Of a DNA stretch of 14,962 bases, positions 13,554-14,962 are shown one piece after another; position 1 is the first letter of the stretch, and each line of letters starts with the position of its first letter. The notes below the pieces were generated by a model. It made no database searches, had not been told where the DNA came from, and was given only the letters and a program-made list of their open reading frames with translations. Source of the stretch: Clostridiales bacterium UBA1248 (GTDB taxonomy: Bacteria > Bacillota > Clostridia > Oscillospirales > CAG-272); the NCBI GenBank assembly GCA_002308615.1, contig DBWC01000055.1:1-14962 (forward strand). The letters run 5' to 3'. The translations under genes and the position numbers were made by a program.

Positions 13554-14669
13554 TCAATCAAAACACTCTGCGAAATACGGGTCGGCTTCAATGCGTTCTT
13601 TTAGTTCATCCGTCATGTAATTCATAGTGTTTTTCCAATAAAAATCCGGTACGATGGGGAAGCTTTTTGCCGTAAAGGTGACTTTTGATACGAGCGGTGC
13701 GGTATATCTGTATTCGCCCTCGCGCGGTATTTCGCAGTACGCTTTGTAGTGGTCAAATCCCTTTTTGAAATACTCAAACGCCGTATCAGTATCTTTGCCG
13801 AAACGCGCGGTAAGCGTGGCGGCGTTTACGTAAACGTGTGTTAAATAATTGTGAAGCATACCGCATTTGCCATCGCAGAATACCGATTCGCAGTATTGTG
13901 CAAACGAAATCAAAGCAGCTGATTTTGTCAGGTTTTCGCAGTATGCACTTTCAACCGTTATGCATAGCTGCGTCAACAAGGCGATCAGCGCCTCGCCGCG
14001 ATACTTTTCGCGCTCCTCGTCTTTTGCCGCCGACGCCATAAGCACCTCGCGGCTGACTATGACCGACGCCTGCTTCTGCGCCAGAGCCGTGGCTTTATCG
14101 AATTGTCCCGTTACGGAGTACAGACTGACGATAAGCGACGTAACGACGTCGCGGTCAGATACGGGAATGTCAAAGGTCAGCGCCTTTTCATACGCAGTTA
14201 TCGCTTGATACAAGTATTCGTTTTTGGAGTTGTATTCAACGTCGGTATGTGTGTAATCGGTATCGTTTGTGTGATAAAGCCGGGGAAGCTGCTTCTTCCA
14301 GCCAAGCATACTCAACGCTTGTCCTAACTTCACAAACACCTGCGGTTCGGACGGAAATTCATCCGCGGCGTCACGCAGCAATTTTACACATTCCGTCATA
14401 TCACACTGCGCGTTTATAAAACTGTCGGCTTTTTCAAATATAGCGCTCAGCTTTTCGCGGCGCTCCATACTGTAACCGAAAAGCTCGTCAATGCTTATGC
14501 AAAAATAATTCGCTATCGCGGGTATGAGCTCAAGGTCGGGATAACCGCCGTTCGCCTCCCAGCGTGAGACCGCCTGAGAGCTTACGCCGAGCGCCTTTGC
14601 AAGATCCTCCTGCTTTCTGTTGTCTCTGATACGCAGTTGCCTTATCTTTTCTCCTAATTTTATATTCAT
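13554..14669 (-). CDS. XRE-family HTH transcriptional regulator with TPR-like C-terminal region
   Basis: This 371-residue protein starts at ATG 14667-14669, with AGGAG (14681-14677, minus sense) seven bases upstream. A longer in-frame start at 14717 is rejected because it lies upstream of the predicted -10. Residues about 5-60 form an HTH_3/Cro-CI domain: LGEKIRQLRIRDNRKQEDLAKALGV supplies the first helices and SSQAVSRWEANGGYPDLE the recognition helix and following turn. FCISIDELFG closes the domain. The remainder (about 75-371) is helical with TPR-like spacing, as in regulators that sense a peptide or protein partner, but I cannot assign exact repeats or a ligand. It converges on the sugar isomerase gene and ends about 150 bases from it. 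It is likely autoregulated, since palindromes overlap its promoter. Confidence 0.85.
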   Translation of the reverse strand: MNIKLGEKIRQLRIRDNRKQEDLAKALGVSSQAVSRWEANGGYPDLELIPAIANYFCISIDELFGYSMERREKLSAIFEKADSFINAQCDMTECVKLLRDAADEFPSEPQVFVKLGQALSMLGWKKQLPRLYHTNDTDYTHTDVEYNSKNEYLYQAITAYEKALTFDIPVSDRDVVTSLIVSLYSVTGQFDKATALAQKQASVIVSREVLMASAAKDEEREKYRGEALIALLTQLCITVESAYCENLTKSAALISFAQYCESVFCDGKCGMLHNYLTHVYVNAATLTARFGKDTDTAFEYFKKGFDHYKAYCEIPREGEYRYTAPLVSKVTFTAKSFPIVPDFYWKNTMNYMTDELKERIEADPYFAECFD

Positions 14670-14698
14670 CGTGTTTCTCCTGTTTTTGTATTCACCGG

Positions 14699-14775
14699 TG
14701 TGATTATATCTTATCACAGGATGAGAATGATGTCAACAATCAATTTATTGTTTCACAATCAAGCGACGGTTGATT
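14699..14775. promoter_or_regulatory. Candidate operator palindromes around the HTH promoter
   Basis: Three inverted repeats surround the promoter: TGTGAT/ATCACA (14699-14704 and 14713-14718) flanks the -10, AACAAT/ATTGTT (14735-14740 and 14747-14752) touches the -35, and AATCAA/TTGATT (14757-14762 and 14770-14775) lies upstream. Such placement fits autorepression by an XRE protein. Which, if any, is bound is unknown. Confidence 0.45.
14708..14736 (-). promoter_or_regulatory. Promoter of the HTH regulator gene
   Basis: On the minus strand a consensus -35 TTGACA (14736-14731) and -10 TAAGAT (14713-14708) are 17 bases apart, with TG one base before the -10. The predicted transcript starts near 14701, leaving about 30 bases before the ATG at 14669. 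Confidence 0.7.
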
Positions 14776-14850
14776 TAAATCGAAAAGTAATAACTCCTAT
14801 TCCTTTATATGAAGCAGAAAACGAGCATCGTACACCCGTTTTAAATCGGT

Positions 14851-14863
14851 GTCGCTTCGCGAC
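14851..14863. other. Short hairpin abutting the right-edge repeat
   Basis: GTCGC (14851-14855) pairs with GCGAC (14859-14863) over a TTC loop and ends one base before the repeat core. The left copy begins at base 1, so it cannot be seen whether this hairpin is part of the repeat unit. The preceding 14776-14850 is AT-rich with no gene. Confidence 0.5.
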
Positions 14864-14864
14864 G

Positions 14865-14962
14865 AATTATGGTGGGTTTCCCACCCCTCAAGCTCGGCTT
14901 CGCCGAGAACCCCCCATGCCCCCCTGTCCCCTCCCCTCAAATCTACGATTTGAGGGGGCGGA
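14865..14962. repeat. Structured GC-rich intergenic repeat, right copy
   Basis: This is a direct repeat of 1-94. Stem 1 is GGTGGG (14871-14876) with CCCACC (14880-14885), loop TTT. Stem 2 is CTCGGC (14893-14898) with GCCGAG (14902-14907), loop TTC, different in sequence from the left copy but fully paired. C-runs lie at 14910-14915, 14919-14924, 14928-14931 and 14933-14936. Stem 3 is a perfect 11-bp pairing of CCCCTCAAATC (14933-14943) with GATTTGAGGGG (14947-14957), loop TAC. The element lies upstream of the HTH gene promoter, whereas the left copy lies downstream of a gene, so a fixed role as leader or terminator is unlikely. It may continue past the window end. Confidence 0.85.
14910..14936 (-). 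other. Predicted G-quadruplex motif on the minus strand (right repeat)
   Basis: On the minus strand the runs are GGGG, GGGG, GGGGGG, GGGGGG with loops A, ACA and CAT. Compared with the left copy, the central two runs keep their length of six and the loops differ by a substitution and an indel, so change is concentrated in the loops. The 3-versus-4 base run at the stem-3 edge is the one exception. The final run overlaps stem 3, so the two structures could be alternatives. Confidence 0.6.

Noticed and set aside
14670..14717. Longer N-terminus of the HTH protein starting at 14717
   Set aside because: It would begin upstream of the -10 of a good promoter, and ATG 14669 has AGGAG at seven bases and matches the usual HTH domain start.
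14699..14718. CRP-like site (TGTGA and TCACA)
   Set aside because: The half-sites are ten bases apart instead of six. It is better treated as an operator candidate for the regulator itself.
1..14962. Circular plasmid or phage contig with identical terminal overlap
   Set aside because: The terminal copies differ at many positions, including a swapped stem, and no replication, integration or phage genes are present.

Overview
The window reads as chromosomal DNA of an anaerobic Firmicute, most likely an uncultured member of the Clostridia. The evidence is moderate GC, strong AAGGAGG-type ribosome binding sites, heavy use of ATA (Ile) and AGA (Arg), ATG/GTG starts, Gram-positive-style lipoproteins, and a Clostridia-like MurD and TrpS. 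Nothing identifies a genus. No transposase, integrase, phage gene, CRISPR array, tRNA or rRNA was found.

Layout: (1) Positions 1-94 hold a structured GC-rich repeat, followed by a short spacer (95-132) with a 10-bp tandem duplication. (2) On the minus strand, murD (2015-576) overlaps by four bases (ATGA) an unrecognised 148-residue protein (579-133). (3) Positions 2016-2221 are an AT-rich divergent promoter region with a good sigma-A-type promoter in each direction. (4) From 2222 to 13402 ten genes run on the plus strand. Most are 0-25 bases apart, so they are probably one long operon: aminotransferase, trpS, a membrane-anchored phosphodiester glycosidase, a GT2-GtrA fusion, an Lgt-like membrane protein, two paralogous SGNH/AlgX-like lipoproteins (111-base gap between them), a NamZ/DUF1343 exo-muramidase homologue, a GNAT acetyltransferase and a TIM-barrel sugar isomerase/epimerase. 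(5) Positions 13403-13553 are a convergent intergenic region with three consecutive GC-rich stems. (6) On the minus strand lies an XRE-type HTH regulator (14669-13554) with its own promoter and overlapping palindromes. (7) The right edge (14865-14962) carries a second copy of the left-edge repeat in the same orientation.

Working together: after two housekeeping-type genes, the plus-strand operon looks like a cell-surface glycan module. The GT2-GtrA protein would make and move a lipid-linked sugar. The phosphodiester glycosidase would act on a phosphodiester-linked sugar outside the membrane. The two SGNH lipoproteins carry the Asp-x-His and Ser signature of AlgX-type O-acyltransferases. NamZ homologues remove terminal MurNAc from peptidoglycan fragments. 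The Lgt-like protein precedes the two lipoproteins but has lost several Lgt signature residues. Three exported proteins share Thr/Glu-rich linkers encoded by short tandem DNA repeats.

The least explained signal is in the non-coding DNA. The two edge repeats share a hairpin / C-run (G-quadruplex on the minus strand) / hairpin architecture. They differ almost only in predicted loops and in one stem whose sequence is replaced while pairing is kept. A second, 24-base palindromic family occurs twice. One of its copies is read in frame as the C-terminal tail of MurD.
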